A stretch of DNA of 64,000 nucleotides from Collinsella sp. (GTDB lineage Bacteria > Actinomycetota > Coriobacteriia > Coriobacteriales > Coriobacteriaceae), in NCBI GenBank assembly GCA_031294825.1, contig JAUMPM010000018.1:124001-188000 (forward strand). Direction: 5' to 3'. The notes under the pieces are model-generated. The model ran no database searches, was not told the origin of the DNA, and saw nothing but the letters and a program-made list of their open reading frames with translations. Shown here one piece after another: positions 51,932 to 59,138 of the stretch. How positions within the stretch are numbered: the stretch's first letter is position 1; each line of letters starts with the position of its first letter. The position numbers and the translations under genes were made by a program.

Positions 51932-52849
51932 CTATTTTTGAAAAAGTTTGCAGGCATTTTCCCAGGCGGCTCGAGCGATTGCCTCAGCGTCCTCGCCGGT
52001 ACGATCGACGCGGTCGTTGACCAGCGCGTTTGCTGTGATGGAAATCATTGCCGGCTCGCACTCAAGACCGCGAATGGGCTCCGGCGCCATATAGGGACAA
52101 TCCGTCTCGAACAAAATACGGTCGAGCGGGGTCGCCGCAAATGCCTCGCGCACGTCGTCGTTGCGCTTAAAGGTGGCCGCACCGCCATAGGCGATATAGC
52201 AGCCCAAATCCACAAAGCGCTCCATCGTGGCGCGGTCCTCGCCAAAACAGTGCAGCACACAACCAGCCTGGGGCACACCCACCTCGCGCAGTACGTTGTA
52301 CGCATCAACGTGCGAGGTGCGCTCCCCATCCGAGTCCTCGTGACGCAGGTGCAGCTCCACCGGCACATTGCGGCGCACGGCAAGCTCGAGCTGGCGCGCC
52401 ATGCAATCAATCTGCACGTTATGGGGTGCCGGCGCGATATCGTCGTCATAGTCCATGTGATAGTCCAGGCCGATTTCGCCAATACCGGCGCATAAGGGGT
52501 CATCAAGTGCGGCAACGACCTGTGCATGAACGTCGTCGGTATAGTCCGGCGCGCCATACGGATGCACGCCGGCAAGATACTTGATCTGCGGGATATCCTG
52601 CATCGGAAGAATCTCGCGCACCAGCCAGTCGCTATAGTCCGCCACGCTGCGCTTGTCGGCAATGGGGTCGAACATCGTCACCAACAGGTCGACGCCCGCG
52701 GCTTTGGCACGCAGGAGCGTCTCGGGCACATCCTTGCCCCAAAACGAAAGCAGATGTGCATGCGTGTCGGCAAGCGGCGCCAAGGGCACGGGACAAGCAA
52801 CCGTCTTCTTTTTCTTGGTAAACGTCACGCGTTCGGCATTAGGCGTCAT
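51932..52849 (-). CDS. tatD: TatD-family metal-dependent hydrolase/nuclease
   Basis: The 305-residue TIM-barrel protein has metal ligands in ADTHAHLL (two His), GEIGLDYH (Glu), LHLRHE and LHCF (His) and FETDCPY (Asp). TatD relatives are 3'-5' exonucleases or D-aminoacyl-tRNA hydrolases. Its ATG at 52849 with AGGAG upstream overlaps the ksgA stop by 11 bp, so ksgA-tatD form an operon, a common bacterial arrangement with metG nearby. Confidence 0.92.
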   Translation of the reverse strand: MTPNAERVTFTKKKKTVACPVPLAPLADTHAHLLSFWGKDVPETLLRAKAAGVDLLVTMFDPIADKRSVADYSDWLVREILPMQDIPQIKYLAGVHPYGAPDYTDDVHAQVVAALDDPLCAGIGEIGLDYHMDYDDDIAPAPHNVQIDCMARQLELAVRRNVPVELHLRHEDSDGERTSHVDAYNVLREVGVPQAGCVLHCFGEDRATMERFVDLGCYIAYGGAATFKRNDDVREAFAATPLDRILFETDCPYMAPEPIRGLECEPAMISITANALVNDRVDRTGEDAEAIARAAWENACKLFQK

Positions 52850-53699
52850 GGGAAAGCTCCTGAGCCAAGCGGACAAAGGCGGCGACGTCGAGCGTCTCGG
52901 CGCGCGTGGTAGGTGCGATACCGCAGGCCTCAAAGGCGGCGTCGAGCGCGTCCTTGGCAAAGCCGTTGGCGCTCATGGAGTTGCGGATCGTCTTGCGGCG
53001 CTGAGCAAATGCGGCGTCGATCACACGGGCCACAAACTCGCGGTCGATGCCCTCGGGTACCACTCCGTCAACGCGATCGATGCGCACTACGGCAGAATCC
53101 ACATGCGGTGCCGGCATAAAGCAGCGCGGCGGCACCTCAAAGCGCCCCGTCACCTGCGCATACAGGCCGAGCTTTGCCGTGTAGCCGCCATAGGTCTTGT
53201 TGCCCGGCGTTGCGGCAATACGATCTGCAACTTCCTTTTGCACCATGACGACAGCGCGCTTAAGCGCGGGCATCGTCTGGAAGAACTGAAGGATGATCGT
53301 CGCCGCCACGTTATAGGGCAGATTCGCGACAAACACCGTGGGTTCACCACCGGCGGCCTGCTCAATCTGCTCCGGCGTCACCTTGAGCGCATCGCCCATG
53401 ATAAAGCGGAAGTTGCCATAGTCGGCGGCGTGGGCGTCGAGCACCGGCTCAAGCTCGGGATCGGCCTCAATCGACGTAACGCACGCCGCCTCCTGCAGCA
53501 GGGCCAACGTCAGCGTGCCGCAACCCGGGCCGACCTCGAGCACGCGCTCATCGCCCGCAAGCTCAGCGAGCTCACAGATACGCTCGATCACATGGTTGTC
53601 GATCAGGAAGTTTTGGCCCAGGCGATGCTTGGTCGCAAGGCCAAACTCCTCTAGCAGCTCCCTAGTTGCCGTGGGGTTTGCCAAAGGCGAAGTTGTCAT
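52839..53699 (-). CDS. rsmA: 16S rRNA dimethyladenosine transferase KsgA/RsmA
   Basis: The 286-residue methyltransferase has the SAM site (VLEVGPGCGTLT), motif IV in VANLPYNV and the KHRLGQNFL start typical of KsgA. It dimethylates A1518 and A1519 of 16S rRNA late in small-subunit assembly. AAGGAGG lies 6 bp before the ATG. It follows metG, as in many bacteria. Confidence 0.96.
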   Translation of the reverse strand: MTTSPLANPTATRELLEEFGLATKHRLGQNFLIDNHVIERICELAELAGDERVLEVGPGCGTLTLALLQEAACVTSIEADPELEPVLDAHAADYGNFRFIMGDALKVTPEQIEQAAGGEPTVFVANLPYNVAATIILQFFQTMPALKRAVVMVQKEVADRIAATPGNKTYGGYTAKLGLYAQVTGRFEVPPRCFMPAPHVDSAVVRIDRVDGVVPEGIDREFVARVIDAAFAQRRKTIRNSMSANGFAKDALDAAFEACGIAPTTRAETLDVAAFVRLAQELSHDA

Positions 53700-53737
53700 G
53701 GTTGCCTCCTTAACATGGTGGCTGCATCGTAAAGCAA

Positions 53738-53767
53738 AAGGGCATGGACCGTTGCGGCCATGCCCTT
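53738..53767 (-). terminator. Intrinsic terminator of metG
   Basis: AAGGGCATGGCC and GGTCCATGCCCTT form the stem on minus, followed by TTGCTTT, 40 bp past the metG stop. Confidence 0.8.
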
Positions 53768-53806
53768 ACATCTAAACAGCAAATTGCCGATATGGCGCGC
53801 AGCGGC

Positions 53807-55408
53807 TTAGCCCAGACGCGGGAACAGCGGCTCGCCCTTCTCGACGGGCTGACCACCGGCAAGCAGGCCCCAAGCGCAAATGCCCTTGAGGTCGTCGCTC
53901 GCGGCCTCGTCCTCGCAGGACAGGCGGCGCAGGGCCTCGGCAGAAGTCTGGGGCATGAGCGGCATCAGCAGGTGAGCGGCAATGCGGATGGCCTCGAGCA
54001 GGTTGTAGATCACAAATGCCAGCTCGTCAGCCTTGGCCTCGTCCTTGGCAAGCGCCCAAGGCTCGGAGTCCTCGATGTAGTGGTTGGCAGCGTGGATGAG
54101 CTCCATGACCTCGTCCTTAGCTCCACCGTAATCGAGCACGTCCATCTTGGCCATGTAGCGCTCGACCAGGCCATCGGCAATCTTTGCCAGCGGGTTGTCG
54201 AACGCATCGAACGATGCGGGCTTGGCGGGCGCGCAACCGTCAAAGTACTTGCCGCTCATGTTGAGCGAACGCGAGATAAGGTTGCCCCAGCTGTTGGCCA
54301 GGTCGGCGTTGTAGACCTGCTCCATGCGCTCGAAGCTGATGGCGCCGTCGGTGCCGGGCACCACGTCGGTCATAAAGTAATAGCGATAGCCCTCGACGCC
54401 CAGCATGTCGATAACGTCCTGCGGAGCGATGGCGTTGCCGCGGCTCTTGGACATCTTCTCGGCCTTGCCGGTCTCGGCATTGCGCACGGTCAGGAAGCCG
54501 TGGGCAAAGACGTGCTCGGGCAGGGCCTCGCCGATGGCCATGAGCATGGCGGGCCAAATGACGCAGTGGAAGCGGATGATGTCCTTGCCCACGATGTGGA
54601 ACTGCGCGGGCCAGCGATAGGCCAGCTCGGCACGCGCCTCGTCGGTGTCGACACCGTAGCCGACGGCCGTCATATAGTTGAGCAGCGCATCGAACCACAC
54701 GTAGGTCACGTGGCCCTCGTCGAACGGGACCTGAATGCCCCAGTCAAAGCTCGTACGGCTCACGGAAAGGTCGTTAAGGCCGCCTTCGACAAAGCTACGT
54801 ACCTCGTTCATGCGGAACGCAGGCTCGACAAAGTCGGGGTGCTCGTCGTAAAGCTTGAGCAGCTTGTCCTGGAAGGCGGAAAGCTTAAAGAAGTAGGACT
54901 CCTCCTGCACGCGCTCGAGCGGACGGTGGCAATCGGGGCACAGGTGCTGGCCGACACTGCCGTACTCCTCGTCGCCCTTCTGGACCTGCGTATCGGTGAA
55001 GTAGGTCTCGTCAGGCACGCAGTACCAGCCGTCATAGCTGCCCTTATACAGGTAGTCGGACTCCTTCATGCGCTCCCACAGATACTGCACCGCATGATGC
55101 TGGCGCGGCTCGGTGGTACGAATGAAGTCGTCGTTGGAGATCTCGAGCTTGCTCCAAAGCTCCTTGAAGTGCGGAGCCTGGCTGTCGGTCCACTCCTGCG
55201 GCGTCATGTTGTGCTTGGCTGCAGCCTCGGCGACCTTCTCGCCGTGCTCGTCCATGCCAGTCAGGAACTTGACGTTATAGCCAGCGGAGCGACGATAGCG
55301 AGCCTGGACGTCGGCGATGATGGTGGAATAAGCCGTGCCCAGATGCGGATCGGCGTTGACGTAGTAGATGGGCGTCGTGATAAAGAACGAAGGCTTGCTT
55401 TGATCCAT
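53807..55408 (-). CDS. metG: Methionyl-tRNA synthetase
   Basis: The 533-residue class I enzyme has the HIGH-type signature in YYVNADPHLGTAY, the KMSKS loop as KMSKSRG (about 305) and the anticodon-binding helical domain. One CPDC-type knuckle is present near 150 and the C-terminal EMAP domain is missing, as in the shorter bacterial forms. The ATG has GGAGG 11 bp upstream. Confidence 0.96.
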   Translation of the reverse strand: MDQSKPSFFITTPIYYVNADPHLGTAYSTIIADVQARYRRSAGYNVKFLTGMDEHGEKVAEAAAKHNMTPQEWTDSQAPHFKELWSKLEISNDDFIRTTEPRQHHAVQYLWERMKESDYLYKGSYDGWYCVPDETYFTDTQVQKGDEEYGSVGQHLCPDCHRPLERVQEESYFFKLSAFQDKLLKLYDEHPDFVEPAFRMNEVRSFVEGGLNDLSVSRTSFDWGIQVPFDEGHVTYVWFDALLNYMTAVGYGVDTDEARAELAYRWPAQFHIVGKDIIRFHCVIWPAMLMAIGEALPEHVFAHGFLTVRNAETGKAEKMSKSRGNAIAPQDVIDMLGVEGYRYYFMTDVVPGTDGAISFERMEQVYNADLANSWGNLISRSLNMSGKYFDGCAPAKPASFDAFDNPLAKIADGLVERYMAKMDVLDYGGAKDEVMELIHAANHYIEDSEPWALAKDEAKADELAFVIYNLLEAIRIAAHLLMPLMPQTSAEALRRLSCEDEAASDDLKGICAWGLLAGGQPVEKGEPLFPRLG

Positions 55409-55477
55409 GGGGTTTGTCCTCCAGAAAAACGTTGCATACAGGGGATGATTCTAGCGCAAGGGCTGGATATCCTCCAT

Positions 55478-56356
55478 CTATTGCATATCGAGCACCATGG
55501 CATAGACATCGCGCTTGCGGCGCGAGTACTTCTGTGACAGGCGCTTTGCCACCGCAGAGGCGGGCTCCCCCTCCTCGAGCGCGGCGCGGATATCCTCGCG
55601 CAGGGCCTCGTCGGGATCCGCTGCCGCGGCGCCAACCGGCACGATACCGGCCTCCTCATCCTCGCTCGGCGGCGCGATGACCAGCGCAATCTCGCCCTTT
55701 ACCTCGCCGCGAGCACGCAGCTCCTCGGCAAGCTGAGCAGCGGGCCCGCGCAAGACCTCCTCGTGCAGCTTGGTGAGTTCGCGGCAGACGGCAACCTCAC
55801 GCTGGGGAAAGACCTCCGCCACGGCCTCGAGCGTCGCCACGATGCGATGTGGAGACTCGTAGAAGATGAGTGCGCCGGGCACCACGGCAAGGCGCTGTAA
55901 ACGGCGCACGCGGTCGCCGTGCTTTCGGCCCAAAAAGCCCTCGAAGAAAAAATGCTCGCAGGGAATGCCGGACGAAACGAGCGCCGTGACGCAAGCAGAG
56001 GGCCCGGGAATAACTTCAACGGGCACATCGGCCTCACGCGCCGCCTCGACCAGCGCCTGTCCGGGATCGGACACACTCGGCATGCCGGCGTCCGAGGCAA
56101 AAGCGAGGGTCTCCCCCGCCAGCAGACGGTCGACCAGGCCGACGGCGCGGCTGGCGATCACATTCTCGTCGCAACGGACAAGCGGCTTGGAAATGCCCAG
56201 GTGCATCAGCAGCTTTGACGTCACACGCGTGTCTTCGCAGCAGATGGCATCGGCGGCGGCAAACGCCTCGCCAACGCGCGGGGACAGGTCGCCCAGGTTG
56301 CCGATGGGCGTGCCGACCACATAGAGTTTGCCCGTATGGGTGCTGTTTTGCGTCAT
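55478..56356 (-). CDS. rsmI: 16S rRNA (cytidine1402-2'-O)-methyltransferase RsmI
   Basis: The 292-residue tetrapyrrole-methylase-fold protein has VGTPIGNLGDLSPR, EDTRVTSKLL, SDAGMPSVSDPG and PGPSA, all RsmI signatures. It methylates the ribose of C1402 in 16S rRNA. The C-terminal 60 residues form a basic helical tail (KRLSQKYSRRKRD). It begins 6 bp past the stop of the GH5-like gene and may be cotranscribed with it; the ribosome site is weak (AGG). Confidence 0.95.
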   Translation of the reverse strand: MTQNSTHTGKLYVVGTPIGNLGDLSPRVGEAFAAADAICCEDTRVTSKLLMHLGISKPLVRCDENVIASRAVGLVDRLLAGETLAFASDAGMPSVSDPGQALVEAAREADVPVEVIPGPSACVTALVSSGIPCEHFFFEGFLGRKHGDRVRRLQRLAVVPGALIFYESPHRIVATLEAVAEVFPQREVAVCRELTKLHEEVLRGPAAQLAEELRARGEVKGEIALVIAPPSEDEEAGIVPVGAAAADPDEALREDIRAALEEGEPASAVAKRLSQKYSRRKRDVYAMVLDMQ

Positions 56357-56362
56357 ATCAAC

Positions 56363-57424
56363 CTATTCAATCATGCCGCGCTCGAGCGTACCGAGCGCCG
56401 CGCGGGCGTCCCATGCTGCAATGCGCTTCTCGGTCTTCCACGTTTGGAAGAACCAACCGGCAGCCGGCGCAAACGAAGCCAGCTGGTTGGCGATAAACAC
56501 GCGCTCGTAGGCATTGCGGCCCTCGGGCGTAACCGACGAGTTGGCAAAGATCGCCGCGCCCGACCATTCGCCCACCAGCACGGGGAACCCAGTCGAAATC
56601 GCTTCTTTAAGCTCGCGCTTGTTACGGGAAATCGCCGTCGTCAGCCCGCGGGGGCTCGTGATATCGAGCGCATACTCGTCGCGGTAATGGTACAGGTGAA
56701 GGTCCATGTAGACGTTCTTGTACTTGGCGCCGCGCATAAAATGCTTCCACTCGCTGGGATGCCCCGAAGACGAAAAGACGACGATCTTATCCTCGGGCAT
56801 ATACGAACGGACGAGCTCGTAGGCATCGCGATAGAAATTGCGCAGGTAGTGCGCCGGAATGCCATCCGTCATGGCAAAGAGACTCTTGCGGACACTCATC
56901 TGCGGCGTATCCAGCAGCTCAATGCCCAGCAGGCTCTCGGCCTCGCCGTAACGCTCGGCCAAGCGCTCGAGCACGGCGAGTGCGACATGGCGGCCGTTAG
57001 TGGACGAATGCCACTCGGCAACAGCCTCCGGCGTGGCGGGCGAATCGTTGGAATCGCCCTGGCCACCGGGCACAGTCGCCAGGTCAAGCAGCACGCGAAT
57101 GTTGTACTTGGCAGCCCACTCAATCGCGCGGTCGATGTAATCGACAACCGAGATGTAGGAGGCATCGGACTCCTGTGAGCCAAAGGCATACCAAGGCACC
57201 GGCAGGCGCACGGCGTTGAGGCCGATCTGCGCCATGCGACGGAAATCATCCTCGCTCACAAACGTCTCGTAATGACGGCGCGTGCGCTCGTTATAGGCGG
57301 CGGTGCCCATGGCCTCCTGCAGCTCGGCCGCATTGGATGCACCGGTCGCCGCGTATAGCGACGGGGTCACCCAAGGCTCGGGAATAAACCAGCCAGAGAG
57401 ATTAACGCCGAGTATCCTCTCCAT
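56363..57424 (-). CDS. GH5-like (exo-beta-1,3-glucanase type) protein lacking the NEP acid/base
   Basis: The 353-residue protein has the layout of glycoside hydrolase family 5, exoglucanase-like branch: GVNLSGWFIPEPWVTPS, AVRLPVPWYAFG (Arg73), DLHLYHYR (His243) and VGEWSGA (nucleophile Glu286). At the acid/base position, where the family reads ELLNEP, this protein has ELLDTP (Asp172-Thr173). No signal peptide is seen with the ATG at 57424 (AAGGGGG upstream), so it acts inside the cell. It may be a weak or altered hydrolase or a non-catalytic carbohydrate binder. Confidence 0.8.
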   Translation of the reverse strand: MERILGVNLSGWFIPEPWVTPSLYAATGASNAAELQEAMGTAAYNERTRRHYETFVSEDDFRRMAQIGLNAVRLPVPWYAFGSQESDASYISVVDYIDRAIEWAAKYNIRVLLDLATVPGGQGDSNDSPATPEAVAEWHSSTNGRHVALAVLERLAERYGEAESLLGIELLDTPQMSVRKSLFAMTDGIPAHYLRNFYRDAYELVRSYMPEDKIVVFSSSGHPSEWKHFMRGAKYKNVYMDLHLYHYRDEYALDITSPRGLTTAISRNKRELKEAISTGFPVLVGEWSGAAIFANSSVTPEGRNAYERVFIANQLASFAPAAGWFFQTWKTEKRIAAWDARAALGTLERGMIE

Positions 57425-57602
57425 CACTGCCCCCTTCGGATCGTGCAGGCCGAGCCTGCATCGTATTGCATAGGAAAAGTATCGTTTTGAGTATACCCGC
57501 GCGTGCGGACAGACGACCGAACGGTCTGTAAAGTGGCGCAAAAGCGGGAGGAATGTCTGAGCGGGCGGGCCCGAGATGTGCACGCACGTCGGAAGTAAGC
57601 GC

Positions 57603-57850
57603 CGGAAAGCGCGTCCCGTTTTTCGCAAAAGACTGGGATGCATTTTCCGCTCGAGGCCTCAATCGGAAAATGCATCCCGTTCTGAGCGCGGGATCTGGGA
57701 CGCAGTTTCCGCCAAAGACCGCAAAAGGAAAGCACATCCCATTCTGACGCCGGATTCCGGGTCGTGCTTTCCCAAGCGGCCTCAAAGCGGAAAACGCATC
57801 CCACTCTGAAGCCAAATTCCGGGACGCAGTTTCGCAGAGCCCTCGATAAA
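57603..57850. repeat. 62-bp tandem repeat, four diverged units, each with paired dyads
   Basis: Reverse motifs GGAAANNNCRTCCC begin at 57603, 57665, 57727 and 57789. Forward motifs GGGANGCANTTTCC begin at 57635, 57697, 57759 and 57821. Both series are spaced exactly 62 bp. Adjacent reverse and forward motifs can pair as hairpins (57635-57648 with 57665-57678 is perfect). Between motifs, TTCTGA..GCC..ATTCCGG is also conserved. The spacer 57425-58075 has no gene; 57425-57600 shows nothing recognisable. Confidence 0.85.
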
Positions 57851-58028
57851 AGAAAAGGACCCCTTTGCAGAGGTCCTAGTCAATTCAAGGTGGCGGGGAA
57901 GGGAATCGCGTCCGCGCGCCGCGCGGACGGACCGCTGCGGCGCTTACGCGCCTTGCGAGCTGCGCTGGCAAACGCTTACGCGTTTACTCAGCTCCACGCC
58001 CTCACGGGGTTCGATTCCATGTGGGGGC
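57848..58028. repeat. tRNA-Phe-associated palindromic element with duplicated terminator and tRNA 3' end
   Basis: Plus-strand order: terminator copy (57848-57880); 20-bp tRNA-Phe 3' end copy (57889-57908, same as 58074-58093); hairpin CGTCCGCGC/GCGCGGACG; further hairpins; GAGCT..AAACGC-TTAC-GCGTTT..AGCTC (57957-57994); T-arm copy GGGGTTCGATTCC (58006-58018). The working terminator follows at 58033-58067. The T-loop wording (TTCGATTC) is that of tRNA-Phe, so the copy came from this tRNA. Confidence 0.85.
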
Positions 58029-58075
58029 TGTATAAAAGAAAAGGACCCCTTGCAGAGGTCCTAGTCAATTCAAGG

Positions 58076-58148
<73 letters not shown>

Positions 58149-58305
58149 ATTTGAGGTGTGCCTTGTTTCAAGGCTTGATTAGTATAACCAAGGACGCGTT
58201 CCGGTCAACCGAGAATTTTAAAAAAGTTTTTGAGCACAGCCTCGGTTCTATAAATCGGCACGTCAGAGGCATCAGCCGGCAGCAAGAAGTTTTTCGCTCA
58301 GTCCC

Positions 58306-58665
58306 TTAAGCCGGCACGCGTTGGAGAGCAGGGGTCGAAACAATGATTGAAGGGCGCTCTAGTACGGCCCAGGCGCCGGGGCAGGAGCACATACGCCAGG
58401 GACGTACGTTTTCGTAGCATACGAGGACATAGCCGCGCGCATCGATGAAGGCGATGTCGATGGGATAGGCCATAAAACACGTATGGACCGAAGAGCAGCG
58501 TGGAAACGCCATGACGAGCGGCAGGCCGTTGGCGGCAACCGGACGCCGTCCCAGCATGCCGCGCAGGCGCACGACAAACGACTCCGCCACCGCAAACTCG
58601 GCCGGCGTCCAACCCAGCCTGTTGAGTGCCCGCGCGTAGGCGATGTAGGACGAGACCGCGGTCAC
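58306..58665 (-). CDS. DUF192-family protein at the end of the Tad locus
   Basis: The 119-residue DUF192 protein has LRGMLGRRP, PLVMAFPRC, VHTCFMAYPIDIAFID and VLVCYENVRPW, matching the small beta-barrel family. The family's function is poorly known; some members are periplasmic or linked to type II/Tad-like secretion. The GTG start overlaps the stop of the preceding TadE-like gene (ATGTGA), with GGGGGTGG upstream. Confidence 0.8.
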   Translation of the reverse strand: MTAVSSYIAYARALNRLGWTPAEFAVAESFVVRLRGMLGRRPVAANGLPLVMAFPRCSSVHTCFMAYPIDIAFIDARGYVLVCYENVRPWRMCSCPGAWAVLERPSIIVSTPALQRVPA

Positions 58666-59138
58666 ATGACCACCCCCGGACGCCATGGATCGACCGTCAC
58701 CGCGCGCTCGTGCGACAACGTTGTCGGCGCCCCCAGCGAAACGCCAGCGATGCTGAGAGAAGTCGGCCACGGCTCATAGTGCATGGTGCAGGTGTAGGTC
58801 CTAAACGTACCGGATAGGGAGAGCAGGCCACCATCCGATGCCTTCGCGCCTTGCTCGCTCGACACTTCGATCCGCAAGTCATAGCCTTCCATGGCATTCA
58901 GAATTTGAGTCTGAACCGTCGCCGAGGCATCGGCAGAGCTTTCGTCGCCCTCCCCCTCCGACGCCACGGCGTGCGCCAACACGATGTCGGGTACCACGCG
59001 GTCGAAGCGCGCGACAGCGCTGGCAAAGATCATGACGTTGTACACGATGAGTGCCAGCACCAGCAAAACGGGCGTAACCACCGCCATCTCCACCGTCGCT
59101 TGGGCGCGCTCCTCGCGCAGACGCATGCGGATACTCAT
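58662..59138 (-). CDS. TadE-like pilus assembly protein (pseudopilin-like)
   Basis: The 158-residue protein has a short basic start, then EERAQATVEMAVVTPVLLVLAL, the TadE signature of a Glu before one membrane helix (about 16-38), and an external beta-rich domain. TadE-type proteins are processed pseudopilins of Flp pilus systems. The ATG overlaps the previous stop (TAATG), so the genes are coupled. Confidence 0.82.
   Translation of the reverse strand: MSIRMRLREERAQATVEMAVVTPVLLVLALIVYNVMIFASAVARFDRVVPDIVLAHAVASEGEGDESSADASATVQTQILNAMEGYDLRIEVSSEQGAKASDGGLLSLSGTFRTYTCTMHYEPWPTSLSIAGVSLGAPTTLSHERAVTVDPWRPGVVM

Noticed and set aside
53738..53767. metG terminator as a fourth family II copy
   Set aside because: It shares GGGCATGG/CCATGCCC but lacks the bulge, the 4-bp tip stem and the lower loop, and it has a T-run. 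A plain terminator explains it.
57603..57850. The 62-bp repeat array as a CRISPR
   Set aside because: Units are diverged throughout without constant repeats and unique spacers, and no cas genes are present.
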